A stretch of 64,000 nt of DNA. It comes from G963664115 sp965263045 (GTDB lineage Bacteria; Acidobacteriota; Terriglobia; 20CM-2-55-15). Every line of letters starts with the position of its first letter. Positions within the stretch are counted from its first letter, which is position 1. This document shows positions 9,548-17,473 of this stretch, piece after piece. The notes beneath the pieces are model-generated. The model was given only the letters and a program-made list of their open reading frames with translations. It did not search any database and was not told the origin of the DNA. The stretch covers positions 806,001-870,000 of the forward strand of contig CBDHGK010000041.1 in assembly GCA_965263045.1 (NCBI GenBank), given 5' to 3'. Both the position numbers and the translations under genes were made by a program.

Positions 9548-10110
9548 TTACACCAGCGGATTTTGACTCGATCGGGTCCACACCTTCGTTGGTGTTTTAT
9601 CAACCCGCTTTGTCGACCGCGTGAACGACAGGTAACGGAGTGCCTGCCCAATCTGGCGTTCCATTGACTTCCACTGACCCTGCGGAATGTCGAGCGCGTT
9701 TTCCAGGATTCCGGGGATCGTGACTGTTCTTAACGGTTCAGTTCGCGGAGCCCACTCAAATTCTTCGCCTGTTCGAACGCGTTCGTTCTCGATGTAGCGG
9801 AGAATCGGTTCAACTATGGCCGGCGCATCGAAGCGTCCATCCTGTTCGGCTTTCGTCTCGAGATCCGGCATTTCCCACCAGTTCGCGCCGCTGTTGAATA
9901 AATCAACCGATTCCGCAAACAATTGCTCCCGAGCGGCCGCGATTGCCTGCGTGTCGATATCGCCCCGACAAGCGATCGGCCAGAACCGCCTTGCCCCCGT
10001 TTCGTCCTTATTCCAATCGTCCTTATTTGTCGTTCCTACAAAAACACACTGACGCGGATGGTCCTTGACGTAGCGAGCATAAGCCTCTCGGAACCGATCG
10101 ACGCGACACG
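9548..10110 (-). pseudogene. VapE-family (virulence-associated E) protein, C-terminal fragment
   Basis: The open frame reads CRVDRFREAYARYVKDHPRQ, then CVFVGTTNKDDWNKDETGAR and RFWPIACRGDIDTQAIAAA, ending near SFTRSTKRV. This block matches the VapE/primase-helicase family of phage satellites and prophages, which acts in replication. Everything upstream, including the Walker motifs, is lost at the end of the IS3 element near 10110. No duplicated target is visible there, so the loss probably involved more than a simple insertion. Confidence 0.8.
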
Positions 10111-10169
10111 TGTGCGTCGTCAGAATAATTCGGACAAAAAGGCCGATTTGCTAAGAGACGGTTTGCAAG

Positions 10170-10721
10170 TTATACCACTCCAGTCCTAAGGTTCTCGATC
10201 CTGCGTTGAGCCAAGGTTCTCTGTTTGATCTGGTCACGACGTGAAAGGACCTGTTGATCCCTCCCGAAGAACACGTCGGCCGGTGTCACGTTGTTCAGAG
10301 ATTCGTGATACCGATGGTGGTTGTAATGGTCGACCCATTGGTCGATCGCCTGCTCAAGTTCCCACGGATAATAGTAGTGTTCCAGCTTGACCACGTTCTT
10401 CATCGAACGGTGATAGCGTTCGATCTTGCCCTGCGTCATCGGGTGATAGGGCGCACCCCGAGTGTGTTCCATACCGCAACGTTGCAAATAGTCTTTGAGT
10501 TCGTGCGACACGTAGCAGGGGCCATTGTCGCTCAACAATCGCGGTCGGTGCCGGACTTGTACGTGTCCGACACCTGTCGCCTGTAGTGCAACGTCCAGCG
10601 TGTCCTGAACGTCAGATGCGGCCATGGTTTGAAAGAGCTTCCAGGCGATGATGTAGCGGGAGTAATCATCGAGGACCGTGGACAGGTAATACCATCCCCA
10701 ACCGACGACCCTGAAATAAGG
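10170..10721 (-). CDS. IS3 transposase OrfB, 3' exon
   Basis: This is the second part of orfB. It starts YFRVVGWGWYYLSTVLDD, continues with RPRLLSDNGPCYVSHEL (second catalytic Asp) and PYHPMTQGKIERYHRS (catalytic Glu), and ends LAQRRIENLRTGVV. It follows directly from the 5' exon at 12928 (ELWQTDF). The exon junction as read is off by one base (the frame needs ACT TAT TTC), so either the splice boundary differs slightly or the gene has a small indel. Confidence 0.8.
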   Translation of the reverse strand, partial: PYFRVVGWGWYYLSTVLDDYSRYIIAWKLFQTMAASDVQDTLDVALQATGVGHVQVRHRPRLLSDNGPCYVSHELKDYLQRCGMEHTRGAPYHPMTQGKIERYHRSMKNVVKLEHYYYPWELEQAIDQWVDHYNHHRYHESLNNVTPADVFFGRDQQVLSRRDQIKQRTLAQRRIENLRTGVV

Positions 10722-10783
10722 ATGAGTAGGGCATGCGCGCCAAGCCGCCGTTGACCGACGGAGGTTTCGCATGCCCTCTCGCC

Positions 10784-10819
10784 GAACCGGACGTGCACCT
10801 TTCGTTATGCATCCGGCTC
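10784..10819 (-). ncRNA. Group II intron domain V
   Basis: On the minus strand this begins GAGCCGGATGCATAACGAAA and ends GTCCGGTTC. The arms GAGCCGGA and GTCCGGTTC pair with a GAAA loop, as in catalytic domain V. The stop codon of the maturase ORF (TAA in GCATAA) lies inside it, an overlap known in some intron classes. Confidence 0.85.
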
Positions 10820-12583
10820 TCCAAGAGCCCAAGTGAAATCGGCGGGCCGCATCCAGCCGCGCTGATAACGCTGAACCGTCAGCCAGCACATCTGATACTG
10901 CTCGTGTTCACCGTCCTGCCAGACCCGCCATGTGGGACGGATTGAACTGGGACGATGAAATCGCTGCAATATAGATGTGGAGCCTTTGGGAAACTTCTTT
11001 CGTAACCACCGCCAGAGCCGATCTCTCACATACCAGTCTTGGCTAGCGAGGATGTGCTTGGCCCCGGTACAGTAACGATAGAAGTGCGCCCAGCCGCGAA
11101 GAATGGGATTCAGCTTTCGAAGTAGAGTTGGCAAAGACCAAGTCGTAGTTGCGCGTCCGGTCCAATGTTTCACCGTGTGGCGCAAATCGGCGACCTTGTG
11201 TTTTGGAATCTCGATACGCGGCGTCCAGCCGTATCGCGGATCCCAACGCAATCGCACGCGATGCCCAAGAAACTCGAATCCTTCCGTCAGTGCGGTGGTT
11301 CGCGTTTTCTCGGGTGACAAAGTCAGACCCATACCGTCCTTCAACACCGTTTCCAGTGCCTGTTGTTCAGCATGCGCCTGAGCTTCAGTCCCACAAACCA
11401 GCACCACGAAATCATCCGCGTACCGGAACGGGAAGAACACGGTCCGGCCAGCCCGGCGATCCGTGCTCCGCGCCCTCAGTGCCGCCTGGATTCCGCTCGA
11501 TGTGCGTCGTGGTTGACGCTTGGTCTGGTGGTTCACCCACCGCTCATATCGCTCCTCAATAATACTAAGAGCGATGTTCGCCAACAGCGGCGAGATGATA
11601 CCCCCCTGCGGCGTTCCAGCATCGGTCCTGAGAAACTGATCCTCTGCGAGAACACCGGCTTTCAAGAACTGTCCAAGCAATCGATTTACCTTGCGATCCC
11701 CGCAGTGCTTGCGCACGCGATTCATCAGCAGATGGTGATCGATGTGATCGAAGCAGCCTTTGATATCCCCCTCGATCACCCATTGGTAGGGTGTGTCGTG
11801 ACGTTTGCCGTCCGCTTTGCTCCTGCGCCGCGGTCGCATTGCCATCCGAATGTGCTCGATAGCCCCATGACATCCTCGCCCTGGCCGGAAGCCATACGAG
11901 ACATGCCAAAACCGGGCTTCGAGTATTGGCTCCAAGAGCTGTTTGACCGCGGATTGCACCACGCGGTCAGTGACCGTAGGAATTCCCAGAGGTCGGAACT
12001 GCCCTGGTTTGCCTCGCTTGGGAATCAGCTTTCGACGACACGGACTGGGACTGTATGTTCCCATCCGAAGATCGCTTCCTAGCCTCTCCAAGAAGGCCGC
12101 TTCGCCCAGATTGCGACGAATCCCCCCTACAGTCTGCCCGTCGATGCCCGACGTTCGGTGACCCTTATTCTGAGCCACGCGACGCCAGGCGCATCGCAGA
12201 TTGCGGATATCGGTCACCCAATTCCACAAATCACGATACGTCTCGCCGGGATGTGCCAGACTCCATTGATACAACTTTCGCTGCACGCCGAGTAACCAGG
12301 CTCGGTCTGCCTGCTGACCTGTGTCCACAGATCGCTCCTCCGGCTTCGAAAGTTTATCGACTCTCTGTCTCCCTTCGCCATGTGGCCGGCTTTCCCGTCC
12401 TCGGACTACTACGGAGACTCCGCCCCCACCACCTTCCGTCACCGATCGCCGCGGGTAGCCCGTATCCGTTACGGGCGGAAGATGGCGGGTTCCCATGTTC
12501 CGGTTTCCAACCTGTAGATCCTTTAGGTGGCATGCTCTACCCCTGGTGGCTCCGGATGATGGTTTCAGGGAAACCTCCATCAT
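10805..12583 (-). CDS. ltrA: Group II intron reverse transcriptase/maturase
   Basis: A 592-codon open frame. The true start is probably an internal GTG before DTGQQADRAWLLG, because the first 90 residues look like untranslated intron sequence. RT motifs are clear: KLIPKRGKPGQFRPLGIP, YGFRPGRGCHGAI, WVIEGDIKGCFDHI, GTPQGGIISPLLANI and the catalytic FRYADDFVVL. The thumb/maturase (X) domain follows, with LRKLNPILRGWAHFYRYC. No HNH endonuclease domain is visible at the C-terminus. The protein assists intron splicing and reverse-transcribes it during retrohoming. No frameshift is seen, so the intron may be active. Confidence 0.92.
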   Translation of the reverse strand: MMEVSLKPSSGATRGRACHLKDLQVGNRNMGTRHLPPVTDTGYPRRSVTEGGGGGVSVVVRGRESRPHGEGRQRVDKLSKPEERSVDTGQQADRAWLLGVQRKLYQWSLAHPGETYRDLWNWVTDIRNLRCAWRRVAQNKGHRTSGIDGQTVGGIRRNLGEAAFLERLGSDLRMGTYSPSPCRRKLIPKRGKPGQFRPLGIPTVTDRVVQSAVKQLLEPILEARFWHVSYGFRPGRGCHGAIEHIRMAMRPRRRSKADGKRHDTPYQWVIEGDIKGCFDHIDHHLLMNRVRKHCGDRKVNRLLGQFLKAGVLAEDQFLRTDAGTPQGGIISPLLANIALSIIEERYERWVNHQTKRQPRRTSSGIQAALRARSTDRRAGRTVFFPFRYADDFVVLVCGTEAQAHAEQQALETVLKDGMGLTLSPEKTRTTALTEGFEFLGHRVRLRWDPRYGWTPRIEIPKHKVADLRHTVKHWTGRATTTWSLPTLLRKLNPILRGWAHFYRYCTGAKHILASQDWYVRDRLWRWLRKKFPKGSTSILQRFHRPSSIRPTWRVWQDGEHEQYQMCWLTVQRYQRGWMRPADFTWALGEPDA

Positions 12584-12927
12584 CGGAAGCGTTCGACGCT
12601 CCCTCCAGCCGGAAACTTCAAGTCCGGCCAGATCGCACCACGTGCCCTCACGCCATTCCGTTATGAGGGCTGCAGACTAAATACAGAGGCTTCCAGCGCA
12701 TGCTTCGTTGACTCACCATAGATCCTGCGGTAGCCCGGCCCGCGATGAATGGGGCGCGTCCGGTACTGTTCAGGCCGCTCTGCTTATGACACCCCACCAT
12801 CGGCACATGGCGGAGCTTTGCGGCCCCCTTCCACTCGATTTCCCGATCGAGTGGGGCAGTATCTCAACTGCCGGTCGAAAACCAGCCAGCTTGACTGGAT
12901 CTCTCCAATCGCGCCTTCATGGCGCAC

Positions 12928-13360
12928 TAAAATCGGTCTGCCAGAGTTCATTCACACGCCGCGTGGGATGCTGGAAGTGATCGCTGGCCGACATCACGAT
13001 GTATGCGGGACTGGTGATCAGGTCGCACCGCTTCAGAATCCGATACACGCTGGATTCGGAGATGAAGTAGCCCTGGGTGTCGGTGATCTGCCAGGCCAGC
13101 TCCCGCGGTGAGGCTTCCGGATGATGTAACGCGGTTTCGATCACCTGTTCCCGCACCGCTTCCGGAATCCGGTTCCAGCAGAAGCCGGGGCCGGAATGTC
13201 GATCGAGTAGGCCGGCCGCGCCATGCTCTCTGTATCGTCGATACCAGCCATAGAATGTGCTGCGGGGAACGTCCAGCTCCCGGAGGGTCGCTGTCACCGA
13301 CAGCTCCGAGTCTTCGACCAGTCGGATCGTCTCCAGCTTCTCAGATCCCGAGTGCCTCAT
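12928..13360 (-). CDS. IS3 transposase OrfB, 5' exon
   Basis: The ATG at 13360 overlaps the orfA stop (ATGA). The frame reads MRHSGSEKLETIRLVEDSE, a helix-turn-helix (SVTATLRELDVPRSTFYGWY), then RRVNELWQTDF, where the Asp is the first catalytic residue of the DDE triad. The intron interrupts immediately after this. Continuity of the protein sequence with the exon at 10170-10721 shows that they were one gene. Confidence 0.82.
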
Positions 13361-13722
13361 ATATCGATGCTCTCGGAGTCCGTTACGTTCAACGTTTTTT
13401 TCAGAAAACGATTCTTGAGCAGGATTTCGGCCACAACCTGCTTCAACTGATCGTTCTCCTGGCGCAATTCGGTGACTTCGCTCGACGTGGCTTCCCGCTT
13501 CGTGTCCCCGGCCAGTCGTTTCTTTCCGGCCTCCAGGAAGTCCTTGCTCCACCGGTAATACAGATTTGAAGGAATCCCTTCGCGTCGGCACAGTTCTGCG
13601 ATGCTCTCTTCGCCTCGCAGCCCTTCCAACACGATCCGCACTTTCTCCTCTGACGAGTATTTCTTGCGCGTCTTTCGACGAATCTCTCGTACCCGATTCT
13701 CTGCCGACACTTTCTCTTTCAT
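13357..13722 (-). CDS. IS3 OrfA (helix-turn-helix protein)
   Basis: 121 residues from MKEKVSAENRVREIRRKTRK. It has an HTH (RGEESIAELCRREGIPSNLY) and a C-terminal coiled coil (SEVTELRQENDQLKQVVAEI). It recognises the element's ends, and in IS3 elements it is produced alone or fused to OrfB by frameshifting. The start follows GAAGGAGGATCGA, a good ribosome site. Confidence 0.9.
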   Translation of the reverse strand: MKEKVSAENRVREIRRKTRKKYSSEEKVRIVLEGLRGEESIAELCRREGIPSNLYYRWSKDFLEAGKKRLAGDTKREATSSEVTELRQENDQLKQVVAEILLKNRFLKKTLNVTDSESIDI

Positions 13723-14016
13723 TCGATCCTCCTTCAGATCGTTCTGACTAGAAAAGTGTCTCTTAGTTTTTTAGGGTATTTCGTACGAAATGTTCTGACG
13801 GGCTACAGACTCCGGGTATATGTTGGATTCTGTATCTGTATATGAATATCGAGTGAAGTAGAAATGCCGTGACACCCATGGTAGGGGTGGCAATCGCCAG
13901 TCCAGAATCCAGGTAGTTTCAGTTTCCCAGATTTTCGCCTATATAGAGGGCTAGAAACTGAGAAGCTGGATTCGGTTGATGTTAGGAGCGGACTGGCTTA
14001 CTAAGGGGCCGGCAGG

Positions 14017-14118
14017 GGACAAGCGGATCAAGCAGGGTCTAACGACCATGGCAGCGCGGACAACGTCGTCGTGTGGGCGTTATGTCAACCCGCGCCAGGC
14101 CGCAGGCCGTCGCGCGGG
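14017..14118 (-). repeat. 102-bp dispersed repeat, copy 1
   Basis: The reverse complement matches copies at 15778, 44638 and 53571. Shared blocks are GCGCGACGGCCTG, GGTTGACATAA, CTGTCCGCGCT, and TGCTT followed by CGCTT(A/G)TCC. It lies between the IS3-b element and the NHL gene. The rest of 13808-14155 shows no gene. Confidence 0.8.
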
Positions 14119-14155
14119 GGATTCAAGGCAGGGTTTTTCCGGCAGGCGAAAAAGC

Positions 14156-15337
14156 CTACTGCACCCAGGGCGTCTTCACGGGGCCCATACCCCTGTACGT
14201 AAACTTCTGGACGCGCTTGCCCTCATAGGTCTCGGTGACATATAGATTGCCGTTCGAGTCGGCGGCGATATTATGCGCGCCGTAGAACTGCCCAGCCCAA
14301 CGGCCCGCCTGCCCGAAAGCACTGACGACCTCGAGCGTATCTCGTATCAACACCCGTACCTCCTGATTAGTCCCATCGGGAACGAGTAGATAGGTCTGCG
14401 CAGAGTCGCTCGAGAAGGCAATGTCCCAGACGGAACCGCTTCCGAGAGTCTCTTTAGCCAGGAACGCTTCCTTCACGAAGGTTCCGTCCTTTCGAAACAC
14501 CTGAATGCGGTCGTTGGTACGGTCGCAGACGTAGACCAGCCCGTCGTTGGAGATGCGCACACAGTGGGTGATGCGAAACTGCGGTGGCGGCGGCCCGTGC
14601 GGGTCGTACTGACTCGGCGCGTTCTCGTGCTGGACCGCCCCGCTGAACGGGCTCGGTAACCGCTCGCCCGCCGCCTCGAAGTAGGAGTCGTCCGGCCTGT
14701 TGCCGTACGCACCCCAATGCCTCTTATAAGCGCCGCTCTCGACATCGAAAACAATCACACGGTGGTTGACGTACCCGTCGGCGACGTAGAGCTCACCGGC
14801 CTCGCGGTCCACAAGCATATGGGCAGCGCCACCCAGATTCTCCGTATCGTTGCTCCCACTGTTCTGTCCCTTTCGCCCAATCTGCATGACGAACTGACCG
14901 TCGCGCGTGAACTTCAGGATCTGAGCGTCGCTCGCTCCGCCGCCCCCGAGCCAGACGTAGCCGTCTTCGTCAACGTGGATACCGTGCTCAAGATCCGGCC
15001 AATCGTAGCCGTCGCCGGGGCCACCCCAAGCAGAAACCACGTTACCCTCGGGATCGAACTCGATCACGGGCGGGGCGGCGCGCCAGATGGATCGCGTCTC
15101 GTTAGGCTGCAATGTGGCCGGACGATGAACGATCCAGACGTGATCTTGTGAGTCGACCGCCACGCCGACCACCGCGCCAACCAGCCAGCGGTTTGGCAAC
15201 GGCTTTGGCCAGACCGGGTCGACTTCGTACGAGGGCGCCTGGTAGCGAGGTTGCGCGACGACTCCTGCGGTAACTCCGAGCATGCCGACGATCGCGACTG
15301 CCAGGATCAATCGACCGGCAAACCGATTCGGTCTCAA
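14156..15337 (-). CDS. Secreted NHL-repeat beta-propeller protein
   Basis: 393 residues from a TTG at 15337, chosen because GAGGAGG lies about 6 bases upstream. A signal peptide is clear (residues 1-29, LILAVAIVGMLGVTAGVVAQ). The mature part consists of NHL/SMP-30-like blades: GVAVDSQDHVWIVHRP, GIHVDEDGYVWLGGGG, AHMLVDREAGELYVADGYVN, CVRISNDGLVYVCDRTNDRI and NIAADSNGNLYVTETYEGKR. Such proteins form six-bladed propellers in the periplasm or outside the cell; the ligand is unknown. The gene is intact and stands alone between repeats. Confidence 0.85.
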   Translation of the reverse strand: MRPNRFAGRLILAVAIVGMLGVTAGVVAQPRYQAPSYEVDPVWPKPLPNRWLVGAVVGVAVDSQDHVWIVHRPATLQPNETRSIWRAAPPVIEFDPEGNVVSAWGGPGDGYDWPDLEHGIHVDEDGYVWLGGGGASDAQILKFTRDGQFVMQIGRKGQNSGSNDTENLGGAAHMLVDREAGELYVADGYVNHRVIVFDVESGAYKRHWGAYGNRPDDSYFEAAGERLPSPFSGAVQHENAPSQYDPHGPPPPQFRITHCVRISNDGLVYVCDRTNDRIQVFRKDGTFVKEAFLAKETLGSGSVWDIAFSSDSAQTYLLVPDGTNQEVRVLIRDTLEVVSAFGQAGRWAGQFYGAHNIAADSNGNLYVTETYEGKRVQKFTYRGMGPVKTPWVQ

Positions 15338-15777
15338 GGTGCCTCCTCAGTTGACGATGTACGCAACGAGCTTCGGTCGCACGGGAAGAACTGAGGATAC
15401 CACGCTGCCTGCGCCGATCGCCCCGTCGCGGGTATCCGCAGCTTCTTGGCTGACATCCAAAACCCCCGCTTGAAGTCGAGTGCTCAGAGGCGGGTTTCAG
15501 TGGATGGCGTTAGTGAGCCACCGGACACCCGTTTTGGAGCTTGATCTGAACCTGGGCAAAGCAATCAGACTGACGTGCACCCGGTGGCTTGATCCCAGGT
15601 TAGCGCCCCTAGGAGCGCTCCCACGATACGTAGATGTGCGCATTGCACCTTATCTATCCCGTGCAACGCGATTCCCCAGAGGCTCGCAGGTCATCGGGAG
15701 TCTCGCCACCAGCGCTGATGCCTCGAGCCCGGGAATGTGAACCGTTTCTCCGCACCGCTCGCGGCGTTCGGACTATG

Positions 15778-15880
15778 CCGCGCGACGGCCTGCGGCCGCG
15801 CACGGGTTGACATAATCCCTATACGGCGACCCTGTCCGCGCTCCAATAGATAGCGGACCCCGCTTATTTCGCTTATCCGC
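15778..15880 (+). repeat. 102-bp dispersed repeat, copy 2
   Basis: The most diverged full copy: GACGGCCTGCGGCCGCGCAC, then GGTTGACATAATCCC, and CGCTTATTTCGCTTATCC at the 3' end. It lies in the 590-bp gene-free gap 15338-15929 between two minus-strand genes. The rest of that gap shows no gene I can support. Confidence 0.8.
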
Positions 15881-15929
15881 ACACTGCGCCGGGCCGCCGC
15901 CAAGGCAATCGACACTTTACGTCCGGTGG

Positions 15930-16193
15930 CTACTTCAGTTCGATCAGCGCCTTCTCGTTCAGCGGCTGCTTACAGGTCGGGCATATCGCCGGTTCCAGCA
16001 TCACGAAGTCCACCATACCGCTTCTTCCGGTAACCTGCTGAAGAATCCAATCAAACGGAATCTCCGCGTCATCGGGATGGCAGAGCTCACACCCCTCGAT
16101 CTTGCCTTCGGCTTCACGAACCTTTGCAGCGTCAACGGTGACAATCCCGATCCCGAGCCGTGAGAACGCCTCTGCGCCGTCGTAGTCAGGCAT
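15930..16193 (-). CDS. Small zinc-ribbon-like protein
   Basis: 87 residues from MPDYDGAEAFSRLGIGIVTV. The sequence GCELCHPDDAEIPFDWILQQ and EPAICPTCKQPLNEKALIE contains two CxxC pairs suited to bind one zinc. I recall similar proteins of unknown function in soil bacteria (family knowledge, no name). The frame is also open upstream through RYDRHSDDWAL, which looks like the natural end of the preceding ORF. The start is therefore uncertain, and the two may be one gene broken by a 2-base shift. Confidence 0.6.
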   Translation of the reverse strand: MPDYDGAEAFSRLGIGIVTVDAAKVREAEGKIEGCELCHPDDAEIPFDWILQQVTGRSGMVDFVMLEPAICPTCKQPLNEKALIELK

Positions 16194-16402
16194 GAGGGCC
16201 CAATCGTCGCTGTGTCTGTCATAACGCGCAGCACAAAGCGTTTATCGGCGGTCGTGCGGACCCTGAAGTATTCGGCGTCGGGTTCAAGCCAGCGGTCCTC
16301 TATCGAGGCGATGTCGTGCCAGTCCTCATCGAGCAGGAAACTCTTCGGACGTTCGTTGGCCTTGTAACCCGAATGGGCGATGACGTGGATCGGGAGGGAC
16401 AT
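16194..16402 (-). pseudogene. Small conserved protein, probably frameshifted
   Basis: The frame starts MSLPIHVIAHSGYKANERPK and contains DEDWHDIASIEDRWLEP and YFRVRTTADKRFVLR. It resembles short (60-70 residue) uncharacterised proteins of the DUF6504 type. After FVLR the original continuation YDRHSDDWAL lies in another frame, so a 2-base change near 16224 breaks it. It is read in the same direction as the zinc-ribbon gene. Confidence 0.5.
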
Positions 16403-16553
16403 GGGTTGATTCTAGTCCACGACCAGACTGTTGTCGGAGGCGAGACTTCAGCGGATTTGAAGAATAGGCCAACACTTCGGCGTTTGAACGAAGCCGCTGG
16501 CGCGGCGGACGCTGCGCGTGGGCTGACCGAGGGGTGATCGTCAGACTGTAGAG

Positions 16554-16577
16554 TGTGGGCCTCAAAGGAGGCCCACA
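16554..16577 (+). promoter_or_regulatory. Hairpin covering the ribosome site of the IS91 recombinase
   Basis: A perfect 10-bp inverted repeat, TGTGGGCCTC-AAAG-GAGGCCCACA, spans the AAAGGAGG ribosome site and ends on the A of the start codon. In RNA it would hide the start. It may also be part of the IS91 left end. Translational control is inference. Confidence 0.6.
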
Positions 16578-17473
16578 TGACTGATTTGCGGAAACGGATG
16601 CTGGAAGAACTCCAGCGCCGCAATTTCTCTCCAACAACAATCCGAACCTATCTGCGAGTCGTTGAAGACTTCGCTCGCTATTTTGGCACGCGCCCCGATC
16701 GTCTCAGCCAGCAACACCTGCGGCAGTATCAGTTGCATTTGATCCAGGAGCGAAAGCTCGCGATCAAGACTGTAGGTCTGCACATTGCCGCGCTGCGATT
16801 CTTCTTTGTGAAGACGCTACGGCGTCCATACCTGAAGCTGGATCTCCCGTATCCCAAGATGCCGAAGCGACTGCCGACTGTTCTGAGCAAAGAGGAGGTC
16901 ACCCAACTGATCGGCTCCGCAAACAACCTGCTCGATTACACGATGCTGATGACCTTGTATGCCACTGGAATGCGTCGGGCCGAGTTGATCGGGTTGAAGG
17001 TCCAGGACATCGATAGCCAGCGCATGATCATCCACATCCGTCAGGGCAAGCGCAACCGGGATCGCGATGTGCCATTGCCGCCAAAGCTGCTGAATACACT
17101 ACGGGAGTACTGGCTCTGGATGAAGCCTGGGACCTATTTGTTTCCCGGCATGGTCGACAACTGGCGTGCCGACAAACCCCTCACGTCCAAGTGCGTGTGG
17201 TTGGCGGTACAAAATGCGGCGAAACGTGCCGGAATCAAGAAGCGTGTATCGCCGCACACGCTGCGTCACAGCTGGGCCACCCACCTACTGGAGAATGGCA
17301 CCGATCTGCGCACCATTCAGATGTTGATGGGTCACTCGGACCTGCGAGCCACCAGCGTCTATCTGCACTTGTCTCGCCGTCATTTGCAGACGGTCGCCAA
17401 TCCCGTAGAGACCCTGCCGGTTTCCAGGCTCGATACGGTGAAGCGCTCCAGAAAAAGGAAGCAGAAACAATGA
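16577..17473 (+). CDS. IS91-associated tyrosine recombinase
   Basis: 298 residues from the ATG at 16577 (MTDLRKRMLEELQRRN), preceded by AAAGGAGG. The N-terminal SAM-like core-binding domain covers residues 1-85. The catalytic domain has TGMRRAELIGLKVQDID (Arg), SPHTLRHSWATHLLENG (HxLRH) and LMGHSDLRATSVYLHLS (HxxxxxTxxYxH with the nucleophile Tyr). All catalytic residues are present. Its stop overlaps the transposase start (ATGA), indicating coupled translation. It probably assists resolution or transposition of the element. Confidence 0.92.
   Translation: MTDLRKRMLEELQRRNFSPTTIRTYLRVVEDFARYFGTRPDRLSQQHLRQYQLHLIQERKLAIKTVGLHIAALRFFFVKTLRRPYLKLDLPYPKMPKRLPTVLSKEEVTQLIGSANNLLDYTMLMTLYATGMRRAELIGLKVQDIDSQRMIIHIRQGKRNRDRDVPLPPKLLNTLREYWLWMKPGTYLFPGMVDNWRADKPLTSKCVWLAVQNAAKRAGIKKRVSPHTLRHSWATHLLENGTDLRTIQMLMGHSDLRATSVYLHLSRRHLQTVANPVETLPVSRLDTVKRSRKRKQKQ

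Larger units (their letters stand above)
10722..12927 (-). mobile_element. Bacterial group II intron inside the IS3 transposase gene
   Basis: The 5' end on the minus strand reads GTGCGCCATGAAGG, fitting the GUGYG intron start. The 3' end reads CCTACTCAT, as in many bacterial introns. Domain V is visible at 10784-10819, and a reverse transcriptase/maturase ORF fills domain IV. It is about 2206 bp. It lies just after the codons for WQTDF of the IS3 transposase, so splicing would be needed for that gene to be expressed. Retrohoming into IS genes is known for bacterial introns. Confidence 0.85.
10111..13807 (-). mobile_element. IS3-family element (type b) containing a group II intron
   Basis: It carries orfA, a split orfB and a group II intron. 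The ends are degenerate inverted repeats of about 50 bp. The right one, read inward, begins TGTAGCCCGTCAGAAC and contains CTAAGAGACACT; the left begins TGTGCGTCGTCAGAAT and contains CTAAGAGACGGT. A relic of the same type with the same end lies at 53745-54031. I see no target duplication, so the exact ends are tentative. Confidence 0.75.

Noticed and set aside
9470..9560. GTTAC/GTAAC palindromes as a tRNA or att site
   Set aside because: The arms are too short and no cloverleaf can be drawn.
17191..17469. Extended N-terminus of the IS91 transposase from 17191
   Set aside because: This part overlaps the recombinase gene and reads as out-of-frame sequence. The ATG at 17470, overlapping the recombinase stop, fits the family start.
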